Positions 24,011 through 35,518 of a DNA stretch of 64,000 nucleotides are shown here, piece after piece. Both the position numbers and the translations under genes were made by a program. Position 1 is the first letter of the stretch. Each line of letters starts with the position of its first letter. The notes under the pieces are model-generated. The model was given only the letters and a program-made list of their open reading frames with translations. It was not told the origin of the DNA and did no database searches. The stretch is taken from assembly GCA_009809945.1 (NCBI GenBank), contig WTPW01000592.1, positions 237,164-301,163 of the forward strand, in the 5' to 3' direction. This stretch comes from Gigaspora margarita (lineage: Eukaryota; Glomeromycota; Glomeromycetes; Diversisporales; Gigasporaceae).

Positions 24011-25639
24011 GAATTCAATTTTATTATATTTACACTTTTAAATCTGTTCAAGTGCTTGTCATACTTACATAATTACTAGAGTTGCAAAATCCAAAGAATC
24101 TAGTTCACCATAATTGTTACTTTTAGCATATTTCAATTACTATTTTCATACTTTGGAAAAAATCTTTATTCAATTCTAATCTGTTCAAGCGTACTTGTCT
24201 TACTCAATCTTACCTAAAAGGATCATCAATATTGTTAAATCTTCTAAGAATTTTAATCTTCTAAAGGGAATTGTGAATAGTAAAAGTTTCGGTAGCATTA
24301 TAAATTTTCTTCCAGTAGAGTAGTGAGATTCCGGTGACTTTCAGTCAGCAGTACTGAGAATCGTTGTTTAGCAGAATCCAATATTAAAATAAATCTATTT
24401 AAGTAAATAGATGCAATAATAGATTTTGCTGAAATTAGTAATTTGAATAGGTAAGGCAAAAGGCACTTAAAATTTGTTAATTGAATCGAGTAGATTGAAT
24501 TTTACTAGAAGCAGTATAATCAAAGGTACTTTATTATCTTCAAAATTGATACGTTTAACAAAACAATATTAGTTTTACTAGAATCATTATATCTGTATAT
24601 TATTCGCTTTGTTTTTGTATTACTGTATCACCAGTATATTAGATATTGTTGGTAGTTGAGGCATTGTTTTACATGGCTAGATGATTTTTGCCAGGGATTA
24701 TCAGATCAACTGATGATTCAGGTAATATAGTGCCAGTTGATCAAGTGTCCCAATTCTTGCTTCATTGACACTAAAATATTCTTTAATTGCTTGGATTTTC
24801 AATCAGCATATGATAGTTTTTTATGCTATGTTTCTTGTATTTCATATAGTGAACCAAGTCGACCATAAAAAATCGACTTGGCTTAGTCGACTTGAGTCGA
24901 TTATTAATTTCAGTTTTTTAACCGAAAGTCGATTTCCTTTAAAAGGTTCTCATGTAGGCTTCCGCAAGGGCCGGGTAGGGCTGGGTACTAGCAATACCCT
25001 GACCCTACCCGCCTATACAAGGGCTCAACTATCTGGGCCCTAGAGTTCAGAGTCTAGTACCCGTACCCGTTTCATGTAAGCTAGGGTACCCTCTGAACTG
25101 TCACAGAATACCCGCAAGTGGTTACATTAACTCATCTAAAAGTTGTATGTTGTGCAATATAATACATAACTCTACGCAATAAATTTGATGCGTGCAAACA
25201 ATAATCTATTTGTAAAGCAAGTTGAAAAAATCGAGTGTTCATCAGATATTACTCAAATAGCCAACAATAGTACTCAATTGTATTGTTAAAAATTTATATA
25301 AAAAAGAAAAATTGAAAGGCAAGCCAGAACGCTCTTACTATCATAATTACAATTAATGCATGCTTAGATAACACTCTTAGGTACCAATCAAAACTTTAAA
25401 TTGGATGAACTCTGAATTAGTGGTATAGAATAAATATACTATTAATTTCCTTTAAAAGCTGTTCTTTAAAAAGCTTAGTGAAATTAATTATGGAAGTAAG
25501 TTTAATCTAAAGATGTTGTCGGCTTGATCGACTTGCATATTTAACTATATATGAAAAAACATTAATCTTGTTTTTTGATACGATTATATAGAAAAAAAAG
25601 AAAACTTGGTCCCGCAGGTTATTTGATTTTCTAGATCCT
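24011..25639. other. non-coding stretch with GTCGAC-rich and GC-rich repeat pieces
   Basis: No gene is supportable. At 24848-24905 a block rich in GTCGAC/AAGTCGA words resembles one at 32212-32300. At 24960-25110 there is an unusually GC-rich block in which GGGTAGGGCTGGGTACTAG and CTAGTACCCGTACCC are partly inverted, suggesting the remains of a small foldback element. A 92-codon frame at 24765-25043 crosses both blocks and is not credible. Confidence 0.5.
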
Positions 25640-25752
25640 TATGAACGATGAAGGAAAAATGAGAACATTATTCACCACAGATTATTTTACGGATTAAAAT
25701 GTTTTACATTTGGTGCACTTGTTATTTTATTTTGTTTATAAAATTATAACAG

Positions 25753-26061
25753 ATATTCCAATTAAATCAACCGGATATGTTATAGTTGATGAAATGGATG
25801 TTCCTGGTAAGTTCTACTATCAATATATTATAATAAAATCCTAATAAAATCCTAATAAACCTTATAATCTTTATCGTAGATATACAAATATGTTTAACTT
25901 CCTCAAATTCTGAAAATATTCAGATCTTGCATTGTGATTTTCAATGGACTAATCAGACCGTTACCAGAAAGGATAATTGTAGTGACTATATTATTTCTAA
26001 AGTAGTAAGTCTTGACACCCATCGAGGTTCTTGTCACATATTCAAAGCCAACAATTCTTGA
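25753..26061 (+). CDS. 3' part of an intron-containing fungal gene, unrecognised family
   Basis: Two exons read through cleanly. After an acceptor (ATAACAG, ending 25752), exon 25753-25806 encodes IPIKSTGYVIVDEMDVP. An intron of 73 bp (25807-25879, GTAAGT..CGTAG) follows, and exon 25880-26061 continues in phase: IQICLTSSNSENIQILHCD, WTNQTVTRKDNCSDYIISKV, SLDTHRGSCHIFKANNS, stop. Three or four cysteines and two N-x-T/S sites would suit a secreted domain, but this is inference. The upstream exon is not clear; an ATG frame at 25641 (MNDEGKMRTLFTT) may contribute. There are no stops inside and the splice sites are intact, so it may still be expressed or be a recent fragment. Confidence 0.5.
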
Positions 26062-26126
26062 TAAATTAGGACAGTTTCTAATAAAGAAGAAATAAAATCC
26101 AGAAAATATTATCAATTTTTGTTTAG

Positions 26127-26866
26127 ATAACCCAATTAACTCTTCAGTTCAATTCATTCTTGCAAGTTGTTATCGTTTTGGAAAATGGGTTGAAAAGGAT
26201 GAACATAAAGCATTCAATTCTTATCAAAAATTAGCAGAGATGGATAATTCTTACAGGATATTTTCTGTCGGGTTATGTTATGAAAATGGAGTTGGAGTTG
26301 AAAAGAATGAACATAAGGCATTAATTTATTATCAAAAATCTGCTGAGATGGGAGACGTTAATGGAATACACAATGCTGGATATTGTTATCTATATGGAGT
26401 TGGAGTCGAAAAGGATGAACATAAGGCATTCTTTTATTTTCAAAAATCTGCAGAGATGGGTGATNCTATNGGAACAAATAGTGNTGGATATTGTTATCAG
26501 CTTGGAATTGGAGTTGAAATAGAAAATNTTTGCCNTTCATGCTTAAATCAAATAAATAAAGGCAGTTGANAAAGAGAAGTACGTAATAATGGCAGCNGNT
26601 TTGTTTATCGGACAAAATTAATAAGTGNGGCTAAGTAGATAGACATAAGNCATTTATATATTATCAAAAAGCTGCAGAGATGGGTTATNCCCTTGGAACA
26701 AATAATGCTGGATNTTGTTACAAAAATGGAAGTGGTNTTGAAGAGGACGAAAAGAAAGCNTTTGAATATTGCAGAAATGGGGCANGCTAATGGAATGTAT
26801 CATGTTGGTGAATTTTACCAGAAAGGAATTGTTGTTGAAAAGAATATTGATATTGCTTTTGAATGA
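26127..26866 (+). pseudogene. Sel1-like repeat (SLR) protein fragment
   Basis: About six Sel1-like repeats of 36 residues are readable, each with the pattern GxCYxxGxGVEKxxxKAxxYYQKSAEMGD (for example VGLCYENGVGVEKNEHKALI at 26264-26323). The first exon seems to begin after an acceptor (TTTGTTTAG, ending 26126) with DNPINSSVQFILASCYRFGK. Such repeats form alpha-solenoids for protein-protein contacts and, in this fungal group, often follow a protein kinase domain; none is seen here. About a dozen N bases at 26465-26785 and frame breaks near 26540-26640 and 26765 interrupt it. Sequencing gaps may explain some breaks, so pseudogene status is likely but not proven. Confidence 0.75.
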
Positions 26867-27949
26867 AATTCTGATTTTTTTCCATCTTAAGGAATGGAAT
26901 GCAATGACTCTGATTGATATAGCCCTAAATGGATGGGCATGATTTAACTTCGGCCATTTATTCTAAATTACGGCAAGCAGGCGAAACTCAATTTGACCCT
27001 GTTTGGAACCGAACCCAAGTTTTTGTGGTCACATGACGAATTTTTGCATAATCTCATTTAACGCATATAGTTTGGACTTGGAAAATTTAGTGAGAAGGAG
27101 AAACAAAGAAAAGAAATATCCAACTCATGGCAAGATTCCTCTCATTCAGCTTTTTCATGCTCTCCATTCTCTATGATATAAAATGTTTGGGCGTTTTTAG
27201 TTTCTGGCAAGTTGTTTCTTTCTTTATATTGTTGATTTGTATTTGCATGTAAGTGGTTGTGTTAAAATAAAGCCACATATATGTAGTGGAAATAACATAA
27301 TTATGCTATTTCAACTTAGCTTAGGTTATGACATACGAATCGCCAAAAATGTTAAGACTAATATATCGATGAGCAAGTTATGATCAGGAATATCATCATG
27401 ATAGTACCAAAACAGCCTTAGCCACATACAGTATTATTGTCGATTGTAACGGTAAAGTATCGCACTGAATTTTTGTTTATTCTCAAAACTGTTTACTCAT
27501 AAATTTACGTTCCTCACCTTTTTTTATCGCAGTATCATATATAATAAGAAAAGGGTCTAGACACTATTCGTAATATTCGTTATTAAAAAAAAGAAGAGTG
27601 TCACAAAACCTTATATCTAATTTTGTGCGACTTGTTACTTCTGTACTTACACTAATATTAATAGCAATATTCATTAGGATAAAATCGTCATAATTCTTAT
27701 TAGTAGTTATGCAGAATTTTATAAAAATTTGAGAAAAATTATTTTCATATGCGTATATGTTGATTTTAATGATGCAAACCAGTGCTACAGTCTCCTAATA
27801 CAGTATTATTTTTTTACGTGTTAAAATATAACTACTACCCAGTGGTGTCGAATTATTTTCAGCCGAATATGGCATAATTCCATAGCCACATAATATTGAT
27901 ATAAAATCCCTTTAGAGCAATTTTTTTACCGATACTCCATCTTCTTACA
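26867..27949. other. non-coding stretch
   Basis: No frame or repeat is convincing. A TATA-like stretch (ATGATATAAAATG) near 27170 and CT-rich DNA around 27120-27240 could be a promoter for an unseen exon, but nothing downstream supports it. Confidence 0.4.
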
Positions 27950-28237
27950 CTAGGTTGTTTTTGTGTTGATAAGATGATTACTGGAACTATTTGTACGAGT
28001 ATGCTTAGTCAAGCAAAAAATTTTGTTTCTACTATTGAAGCGATAGGGCCTCTGACTATGTGTATTGTGAGGTTTAACATACTCATAATTACCATTTGGT
28101 AGCTCAGTACTTTGGTGAAGGTAGTTGTTTGTTCCACAAAAAATACACAATCCAGTTGCCTTTAATAATATAGCTTTCTTAGGTGTAGTTATAGCCTTTC
28201 GAGGCAGGCTTAGGATCCGACTATTACCTTCCTGCAA
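27950..28237 (-). CDS. small unrecognised ORF, 95 codons
   Basis: An ATG-started frame has less extreme amino-acid bias than surrounding random frames. It encodes a basic head (MQEGNSRILSLPRKAITTPK), a single CxxC (GLCIFCGTNNYLHQ) and a His/Asn-rich tail. A lone CxxC with later histidines could be half of a zinc ribbon. I recognise no family, and it may be an exon remnant or chance. Confidence 0.25.
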   Translation of the reverse strand: MQEGNSRILSLPRKAITTPKKAILLKATGLCIFCGTNNYLHQSTELPNGNYEYVKPHNTHSQRPYRFNSRNKIFCLTKHTRTNSSSNHLINTKTT

Positions 28238-28515
28238 TTTATTTTTTCTTTTTATTATAAAAATACTGCTTTGATGGTATGATCTTTAACTATCATTGCC
28301 TACATAGTAAGAAGAGGAAGACCGAACGAGCCTACTCTCATGTGATAGTTAAGCACCAATTATGCTTCATCATACATACATACACATGATTGTCAGGCAT
28401 TGTTATATAGGTTTAAAAATTTTAATTAGCAAAGAAAAAAGATGTTATTACAGGTTACAGATCTGAAATAAATCTAGTACTTTATATACTATTTAAGAAT
28501 TTGAACTAAAAACAT

Positions 28516-28755
28516 CAATCTCAATTAAAACAAGCTTATCAAATAGTTAGTGATGATTTATTTTAGCGCTTAGTAAAGGCCCAAGACCAAAAAACTATCT
28601 GTTTAGGTAAATTAGGTTCTTTTAAAAAAAGCGAAACCCAAATCCAAAGCACCTTAGATGGCAACTACTATGTTTATTATCGCTTATACTTTAAACCTTT
28701 TAGCTACCTTAAACAAGAAGCAAACATTATTTTAATCATAAAAATATTTTACTAA
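28516..28755 (+). pseudogene. HU/IHF-like DNA-binding protein remnant
   Basis: Apart from one interruption, the frame reads through the HU/IHF fold: a helical head (QLKQAYQIVSDDLF), LVKAQDQKTICLGKLGSFKK (the beta-turn of HU that carries the conserved G-x-F), the arm region, then YRLYFKPFSYLKQE, which fits the conserved FKP-x-x-x-L-K end. HU/IHF proteins bend DNA in bacteria, plastids and a few large DNA viruses; they are not normal fungal nuclear genes. No ATG precedes the frame in phase. It ends about 35 bp from the hAT transposase end on the opposite strand. Transfer from an endobacterium, for instance the Mollicutes relatives living in these fungi, is my inference. Confidence 0.55.
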
Positions 28756-28789
28756 TTCAATTTAAAACAATTTTAATATTTGTAGTACT

Positions 28790-31251
28790 CTATTCAAGAT
28801 CCGGGTAAACATTAAAGTTCTTATTATTTTCTTTTAGAAAGACCAAATCGTGAACACTTTCAGGAAGTAATCTATTTCTTTTATCAGTCAACACATTTCC
28901 GGCTGTTGAGAATAAACGTTCTGAGAGAATGGAGGTTGCAGTAATTGCAAGATACCGACGAGCTAATTGTGAAAGTAAGGACAATGTCTTCGAATATAAT
29001 TGCCACCAGAAAAGTGGATTTTCAGTTTTATATTTTGGATTATCAGAATCATACAATATCATTCGAGGCAAGTCAAAATATGTTTTTAATTCTATATCAA
29101 TTGGAGAGAATTTTTTGGCATTAGCAGTACTATTAAAAAAAGACGCCAAGTTTGAAGTGGGTTTTGCTATTGGCTGGTCATTTAAACATTCAGTTTCATC
29201 TTGCAACATTCTCATTTTTTGTTTAAGAGATTGTTTTGTTACTTCGAATTTTTCTGAAGCAAATTCTAGGTCTTTAAATCTAGGGTCTAAGATTGACGCC
29301 AGATAACCCTCTGATTCTGGGTCTTCCCATCGATCAGCTAAATTAAGTTCGATCTCATCTCTAACATTACAAACAATAGGATGAGTCAATGTTGATTCCA
29401 TTTTAAACAAGTGTTCTTGAAGAGTTGCGATTGTTGGAAGCATAAGGGAAAGTGTAGGGTATATATCACCTCCCATTAAAGATGTTGCATGAGCAAAAGG
29501 TTCAAATAAATAAATGAGTTCTTTAAGGCCTAACTGTTCATTTTCATTTAGCAATAGGGATTCTAATTTTTTCCCATCTTTACGGATCTCCCTATTGGCA
29601 TCTTGAACTAACTTTTTGGTGAGTAATTGTATAGACTCATATAGTAATAACAAACGTTCTAAAAGCACAAATATTGAATTTTAACGTTAACAGATACAGT
29701 GGCTATTGGTTCTAGGAATTGCATTCGGCTTATAGTACAAATATTATTTTTTTTATTTATTTCTTCTTGTGCTTTTCTTAATGTTTCTCTATATTTATCT
29801 TTGTGTACTAAAAAACTATTTAACTCTTTAGCTCTATTAATTAAATTTGTTACTTCACCAGATTGTAAAGCATTAGTAATAGAAAGTTGAAGAGTATGTG
29901 CAGTACAACGAATATGGATTACTCCAAGGTTAGTTATTGCTTTAACCATGGAAGATGCATTATCAGTGGTTCCAGCAATACATTTTTCTGAAATATTCCA
30001 TTTGGCGAACTCACATCTTAAACAGTCTTCAATATGTTCTCCGGTATGTGGGTAAGGAAATTCTTCTATAGTCATAAGTACTTGATTTAACTGAAAATCA
30101 GAATCGAGCCAATGAGCAGTAATACCCATATATGGCCTGTGTGCACTTGTCCAGAGATCGGTCGTAAATGAAAAAGTATCCATCGTTTGTTGAAAAAGGT
30201 CAAGTATTTTATTTTTTGCAAAGTTTATCGCTTCATGCATTTTTTGTTTAAATACATCTTGACAAGGAATTTGGTAGCGAGGTTCGGCTTCATACATTAA
30301 GTCATAAAATTTTTCATTTTCTAAAACATTAAATGCATGCATGTCATCAATAATCCATGCTAGAATTCGAGAAGTTAATTTATTTTTTTTGTTAGAAGAT
30401 AATGATGGTTGTTTGTTTAACATATCTAATAACGTTGGTTGCATAGGATCTTTTTGAGCTATAGCAATAGGTTTCTTAGAAGCTAGCCGTTCAGATGTTC
30501 CTGATAATGGTAGTAATGAACCTTTTTCAGATTAGCGATAGATCGTACGTAAATGAGCTCCAAGTGTACTCGTACTAGAAGTAAGTGCAAATGATTCTCT
30601 ACATGACACTATTTTTCCATTTCGTTCAACTGGAACTAAGCATTTTGTTTCTTTTTTTATAGTTTTGTCTTTTTTCATATGATCCCACACCCAACTTTTT
30701 CCAGGTTTTGGTTTTTTGGTAGATGATGCAACAAAAACTGATTTATATTTTTTTGTATTTTGTAGAAGAGTATTTGAAGAATCAGAATCGTTTAAATTAT
30801 CCGATGGTGAAGTAAAATTTTCAAGATTATCTAATGGCGAAGTAGATTGATCAGAATAATGTGATAAGGTAGAGTATTCAGAAGTATATAACAGTGGATC
30901 AGAGCATTCAATACTAGACGACAAAGTAAAACGTTCAAGATTATATAATGGAGGCAATGAAGTAAAATGATCAAGATTATGTGATGAAGACAACGAAGTA
31001 AAACATTCAAGATTATGTGAAGAAGACGACTTAGTAGGTATCACAGAAACTGGATCAGAAGCATATATCAACACATTAGAGTGTTCAGGATTAGAAATAG
31101 TTGTAACATGTTCAAGATGACATGGAAATGAGGAAGATTCAAGAGGTGCAATAGAGATAGAATTGCATTCTAATATATCATCAGAAATATCTTCTGATCC
31201 GTATTGAAATGTAGGATAATTATTTTGATCCATTATGATTATAGATATCAT
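28790..31251 (-). mobile_element. hAT transposon coding region with BED finger and dimerisation domain
   Basis: Reading right to left: a Ser-rich N-terminus with short repeats (HNLECFTSLSSSHNLDHFTS), then a BED-type zinc finger (WVWDHMKK ... ETKCLVPVE ... HLRTIY) at 30540-30700. The RNase H-like core (30444 to about 29660) has TTDLWTSAHRPYMGITAHW, GTTDNASSMVKA and CTAHTLQLSITNAL. The C-terminal hAT dimerisation domain is ILSERLFSTAGNVLTDKRNR near 28850-28910. One in-frame TAA (30532-30534) separates the BED part from the core in the same frame. A small deletion near 29660-29680 shifts frame at the point where a TRWNSTYxMLERL block is expected. Two lesions imply a fairly young but inactive copy. 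Terminal repeats were not found. Confidence 0.88.
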
Positions 31252-31624
31252 TGATGGAAAAATTCTTCCTTTATAATATTTTTAGATACAAAAAATCTAT
31301 CACATTTGATTTTACTTGATCTAATCTTTTAACTTCATCAATAACAAATTATTTTTAATTGGGCTTTGCAAAAGTACTTCTTTTTTTTCTTTAGAAATTC
31401 GAAGCTGTTTCTAATATTCCATATTACATATATGCATTTTACTTATTAATGTAGCCCCATCTAATTTGCATTATTTTGTCTTTATTGTTTCTCACTTTTT
31501 TTTATTTCATTTAATGATTTTACTTTTTTAGATTAGCATGCATTATTTATGATCACAGGATTATGCGAGTATAATATCATTAGTATATGAGAGTGAAAAC
31601 TTGTTACAAGTTTTCGTTCTCATG

Positions 31625-31790
31625 CACTTGTATGGTATTTGATGAATTATACTGTTTAAGTATGACAATGCTATTCGATGAATTATACTGTTCAAGTATG
31701 ACGATGCTATTTGATGAATTATACTGTTCAAGTATGACAATGCTATCTGATGAATTACACTGTTCAAGTATGTCAATGCTATTCATTAAC
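31625..31790. repeat. 36-bp minisatellite, about 4.5 copies
   Basis: The unit GATGAATTATACTGTTCAAG-TATGACAATGCTATTC repeats four to five times with one or two changes per copy. Because 36 is a multiple of three, several overlapping open frames appear on both strands (SMTMLFDELYC on +; LEQYNSSNSIVI on -). These are by-products of the repeat, not genes. Confidence 0.88.
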
Positions 31791-31799
31791 ATTAACAAA

Positions 31800-32349
31800 T
31801 TAGTAATGAGAAATTTTTTTAGAAAATTATAGCTATGTGCACTTGATTATTGATGACTCTGGAATTGGTTTTGTTATTGATATTAGTTATTAGAAAAATA
31901 GTTTTGATTCAAAACAAATTAGTTTGAATATTGAATTCGAAAATTTGTTGAGAATCATGTAATTATTACTACAAACAATTCGAAAATAAAATTTATTTAA
32001 GCATATATAATATTAACGTATAAATAACAAATTTTACTTTAGCAGTATAATTTATGTAATTCTTTAAATAAACATAATAGTTATAATCATTGGGGTAGCT
32101 TTTTCCGGAAGTCAAGAGCTAGTCTTTAATATTGACTGCTTATAAATATCTTGATCAAGAAATGATAAGCAAAAAAAAAAAGTCAAAATAGCAGTTCATA
32201 ATATGATAGTGCCCGGCTAGTTGACTATGTAAAAATCAGTTTGGTTAAGTCGACTAACCGACTTAAGTTGACTTTATAAATATCGACTTAGATCACTAAT
32301 TTCATATTAGTATGTTTTTTTCTGTATTTTACCATATTCAGATAGTATA
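31800..32349. other. non-coding stretch with a GTCGAC-rich repeat piece
   Basis: The only structure seen is at 32212-32300, where CCGGCTAGTTGACTATG and repeated AAGTCGACTAACCGACTTAA words resemble the block at 24848. The remainder is AT-rich without frames. Confidence 0.5.
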
Positions 32350-32656
32350 TGGGGCCGTTGTAGTAGAAAGGGCCCAAACTCCCCTAACAATCAAATTTGA
32401 GTTCTTTCAAGATTCGGATTAATCATGAAGTGGGCTATACTTTTCAATTACAAATGGAAATTGGTTTGCATAATAAAAAATCAAGATATTTTAAAAAAAG
32501 TCTTTAGAAGACTCATATGTCACAAGATTACCTGATATGATCAACCAATCAAATCGCATAATTTTTGATTGACCCAGATCAGTCCAAAAAAATAAACAAG
32601 ATTTTCTCAAAATTATATATTTCTGAGTTTCGGCCCTTTCTACTACAATGGGCCCA
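32350..32656. mobile_element. Tc1/mariner-type MITE, 307 bp, TA duplication
   Basis: Left end TGGGGCCGTTGTAGTAGAAA and right end (reverse complement) TGGGCCCATTGTAGTAGAAA give inverted repeats of about 31 bp with few mismatches. TA flanks both sides (32348-32349 and 32657-32658). The interior shares CACAAGATTACCTGATATG with 8462. The core has no coding capacity. Confidence 0.8.
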
Positions 32657-32799
32657 TATTTTCTTGTATTTCTTTAAGAGTTGGATTACAATTTAGTCTT
32701 TCCAATACTTTTATCTGTCTTGGTAATCAAATATCTGTAAGTATTTTCTTCCGTAAAAGTTGTTTAAATACTTATTAATTCTCGTGAGTCTTGATCTTA

Positions 32800-33450
32800 A
32801 TCAGTTAACTTCTATAGTTATGTTTTTCTTATATAATTCTAAAGCAGTTATTTCTTTAGTAGTTACTTGTTCAAATTTCTTGCGAAAACTATTAAATTCA
32901 TTTTCTGTTATTGGTTGTATTTTACTTTGCCCATTCTCTTCAAGTGATTCAATTTCACAATAGTTAAAATATTTTTCGATTCATGGAATTTATATCCTAA
33001 ATTTCTTTGTAACATGGGTATTAGGTTTATAAATATTACTTCTTGGTATGTATACCATTTCCATTCAGTGGCTTTTTCTGGTTCAGTTCTAACTGGTTCT
33101 TGGATTTTATCACAAGGATATATAAATATTGATAAGGTAACATTATATGTTGCTTCATGCTTTTCGCATCTTTTTGCGGTCCATTCTAATTGTGAAGGTA
33201 CTGATTCAGTTCAGATTTTTTGTAACTGGGTTGCTTCAAGATATATTCCTGTTTCTTTGAATGTTTCTCGCATTGCTGCATCTTCTTCAATTTCTAAAAA
33301 TTTATTTTCTGTTTCGTCTAGATATACATCTACTTTTCTTCTAGTTCCTTGGCACATTCCCAAATATGGTTTATCTGGATGGATTTGTTGTGAGAGCATA
33401 ATTTCTATGCTTCTTTTTTCTTTTTGAAATATCAATACTTGTACTAGTCT
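32800..33450 (-). pseudogene. Nudix-box segment of the virus-like element
   Basis: The segment carries a Nudix-type block: MLSQQIHPDKPYLGMCQGT, KVDVYLDE, then EEDAAMRETFKETGIYLEA, which fits G-x5-E-x7-RE-x2-x-E-x-G-U closely. Downstream pieces (NVTLSIFIYP, EKATEWKWYTYQEV) fit the later strands of the fold. Nudix enzymes hydrolyse nucleoside-diphosphate derivatives; in large DNA viruses they remove mRNA caps, and elsewhere they clean nucleotide pools. The role here is unknown. It is the most distal part of the element. Part of the fossil at 32790-52742. Confidence 0.65.
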
Positions 33451-35516
33451 TCTATCCTTGAGCTGTTTATTTTTCTACACTCTAAGCAATTCATATGGTA
33501 TATTAATTCTAATGTTTCTTCTGCAATTCCTTTAAATTCGAATATTGGTCTGCTATTTTTGCAGTTTTGACATTGTTGGTATTCATACTGGTGTTCATAC
33601 AGCATTTCTATCTTTCTTGAAATTTGTTTCTACAAGGTATATACCGTAAATATCTTTTTCCATTTAATATATTTATTTCAAAATATGCATGATCTTTATA
33701 TTTTTTGCAATAGATGCACTTGAATATTTCATTTACTACTTCTGGATTTTGTTCAAAGTAATTTTCTATTCTTGCAATTCATTTTTTAATTGTTCGTTTT
33801 CATTGCAGTTCAGCTTTTCTTTTTAATTAGTAGGTCTTATCACGTACTTTCTACACTTAGTACAAGTTTTATATAATGCTTTAGTTCTATTGTTAGTTCC
33901 AAATTCTTTTGCTTCTTTATTTAATTTGCAACTTTGGCAAAATATCATTAGATTATAACAGTTTGAACTCTTCCTTTGATATATCTGTACTCGTGCCAAA
34001 TTTTAATATTGACAGTAGTATTATCTTCTAGTAGATTATCAAATAGTGCAATAATGTAATAATGTTTTCTAGTAGTTGGTTGGTTATACACATCTTTTTC
34101 AATATTCACTTTATTTTCGGTACTCCTTGGTGGGCTATTATTTGTAATGGTTCTAATCATGATATATTTATACAATAATAGACTTCTTCTTTAATTTCTT
34201 TTTTAAATAATTCTAAGAATGTAATGCTTTTTCTGATGGTGTAATAAATAATAATGATATAATTAAATGTGGTTCAATTTCTGTTGAGAAAATCCTAAAA
34301 ATTACTTTTTCAAATTTGTAGTTGTTTGTGGGTATTATAGATATGCGTACTATTAATTGTGATTTTAATACTGAGATAATATTAGTATCTCTTAGTAATG
34401 TGTAAATATTTTGTATATAGTGCTATCAAGGTATTGTAGTTTCAAAGTTTCGTACTTTACTCCTATAAAGCTATATTCTGCTTTTGGTTCAATTATTATT
34501 TGAGTCAGTTCATTAGCTTTAAAGATTGGAGTATAATTTTGTATATTATTCTCATGGATCATTCCACTCCTGTAGGTGGTCATTAAATTGTAATTCTTCA
34601 TCAGTTATATTTGAATTACTTGGTCCTGGCCTTCTATTAGCTCCTTCGTTGAATAATATTCCTTGTAATGAGTTTATTCCATAGGTAAATATATGTACCA
34701 GAAATGGTAAGATGATTCCTTCAGTATTTGCTTTAATAAATTTCCACTTAATTGATCCCAATGTGTAATATGTTGCAGATAATAGATCAATATATTGATT
34801 TTGTTTTGCTTGTTCTTGATGCACAAATATATGATTATCATTTAGCATCAATCCATTTACTTCCAATATTTGTTGTATTCCTACAATTGTCTGACCAATT
34901 CTATGGTTACTTGTTGGAGTACAATATGAAATTAATTCTTTTAAGGTTATTTCTATATCTAATTGAATTTCTTCAATAGGTCTTTGATTAAGGATTTCTT
35001 CATTTGGATTAATATATTTTCTTAGAGAATTTCTTATTCCTGGTACAAAATTCTACTGATAATTAAATCTAGCTGTTTCAGTTGTTAGATCCCTTTTAAG
35101 TTGTCTTGATGCTCTTATTACTTGTTTTGCTATATTTCTTTTATGTTTTCTATTAGGATTCTTTTTTATACTCCTTTTAGTCATAAATGAGATTTAGATA
35201 AGTGTAAAGCATTATGCCCCCTTTCTCAAAGGTTTACTAAGTCTCTTTAGTTAAAGTGAGTAGTATAATCTACTAATTTGATTCTAAGTCCTCTAATTGT
35301 TTCTTGGAGTTGTAATGCAGCATTATTCCTATAAAAATTATTTAGTAAAGTTACCATTTCTTGTACTGCTTCAGTGTTTTTAATTATATTAGTATTAGCA
35401 AAACATGCTGCTTTTTGTTGAATTACTATTATCACTTGAGGGTTTATTGAATTATATGTTCCAAGATCTGTTGTAATAACTCCTTCTCTTCGTTGTTGGG
35501 TTTCAAGCAATATACT
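33450..35516 (-). pseudogene. CxxC-rich and unrecognised pieces of the virus-like element
   Basis: Short pieces with paired CxxC (CQNCKNSRPIFEF, CIYCKKYKDH, CTKCRKYVIR) between 33.45 and 33.95 kb look like small zinc ribbons. Further pieces at 33.95-34.9 kb are unrecognised (VNGLMLNDNHIFVHQEQAKQ, GILFNEGANRRPGPSNSN). A helical piece (RNNAALQLQETIRGLRIKLV) lies near 35.25-35.5 kb. No function can be given. Part of the fossil at 32790-52742. Confidence 0.5.
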
Positions 35517-35518
35517 TA

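Noticed and set aside
28516-28755. Bacterial contamination in the assembly as the explanation for the HU-like block
   Set aside because: Not ruled out fully, but the block lies between fungal-type sequences with no N gap or composition jump, so an integrated remnant is preferred.
28929-29306. A plus-strand gene of 125 codons
   Set aside because: It is the antisense shadow of the hAT dimerisation and core region, which has clear motifs on the minus strand.
31587-31832. Overlapping open frames on both strands, and repeats that might suggest a CRISPR array
   Set aside because: The units are directly adjacent with no spacers, and 36 is divisible by three, so long frames arise automatically. This is a minisatellite.
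24848-32300. The two GTCGAC blocks as inverted terminal repeats of the hAT element at 28.8-31.3 kb
   Set aside because: Both blocks have the same orientation, so they cannot be a terminal inverted pair.
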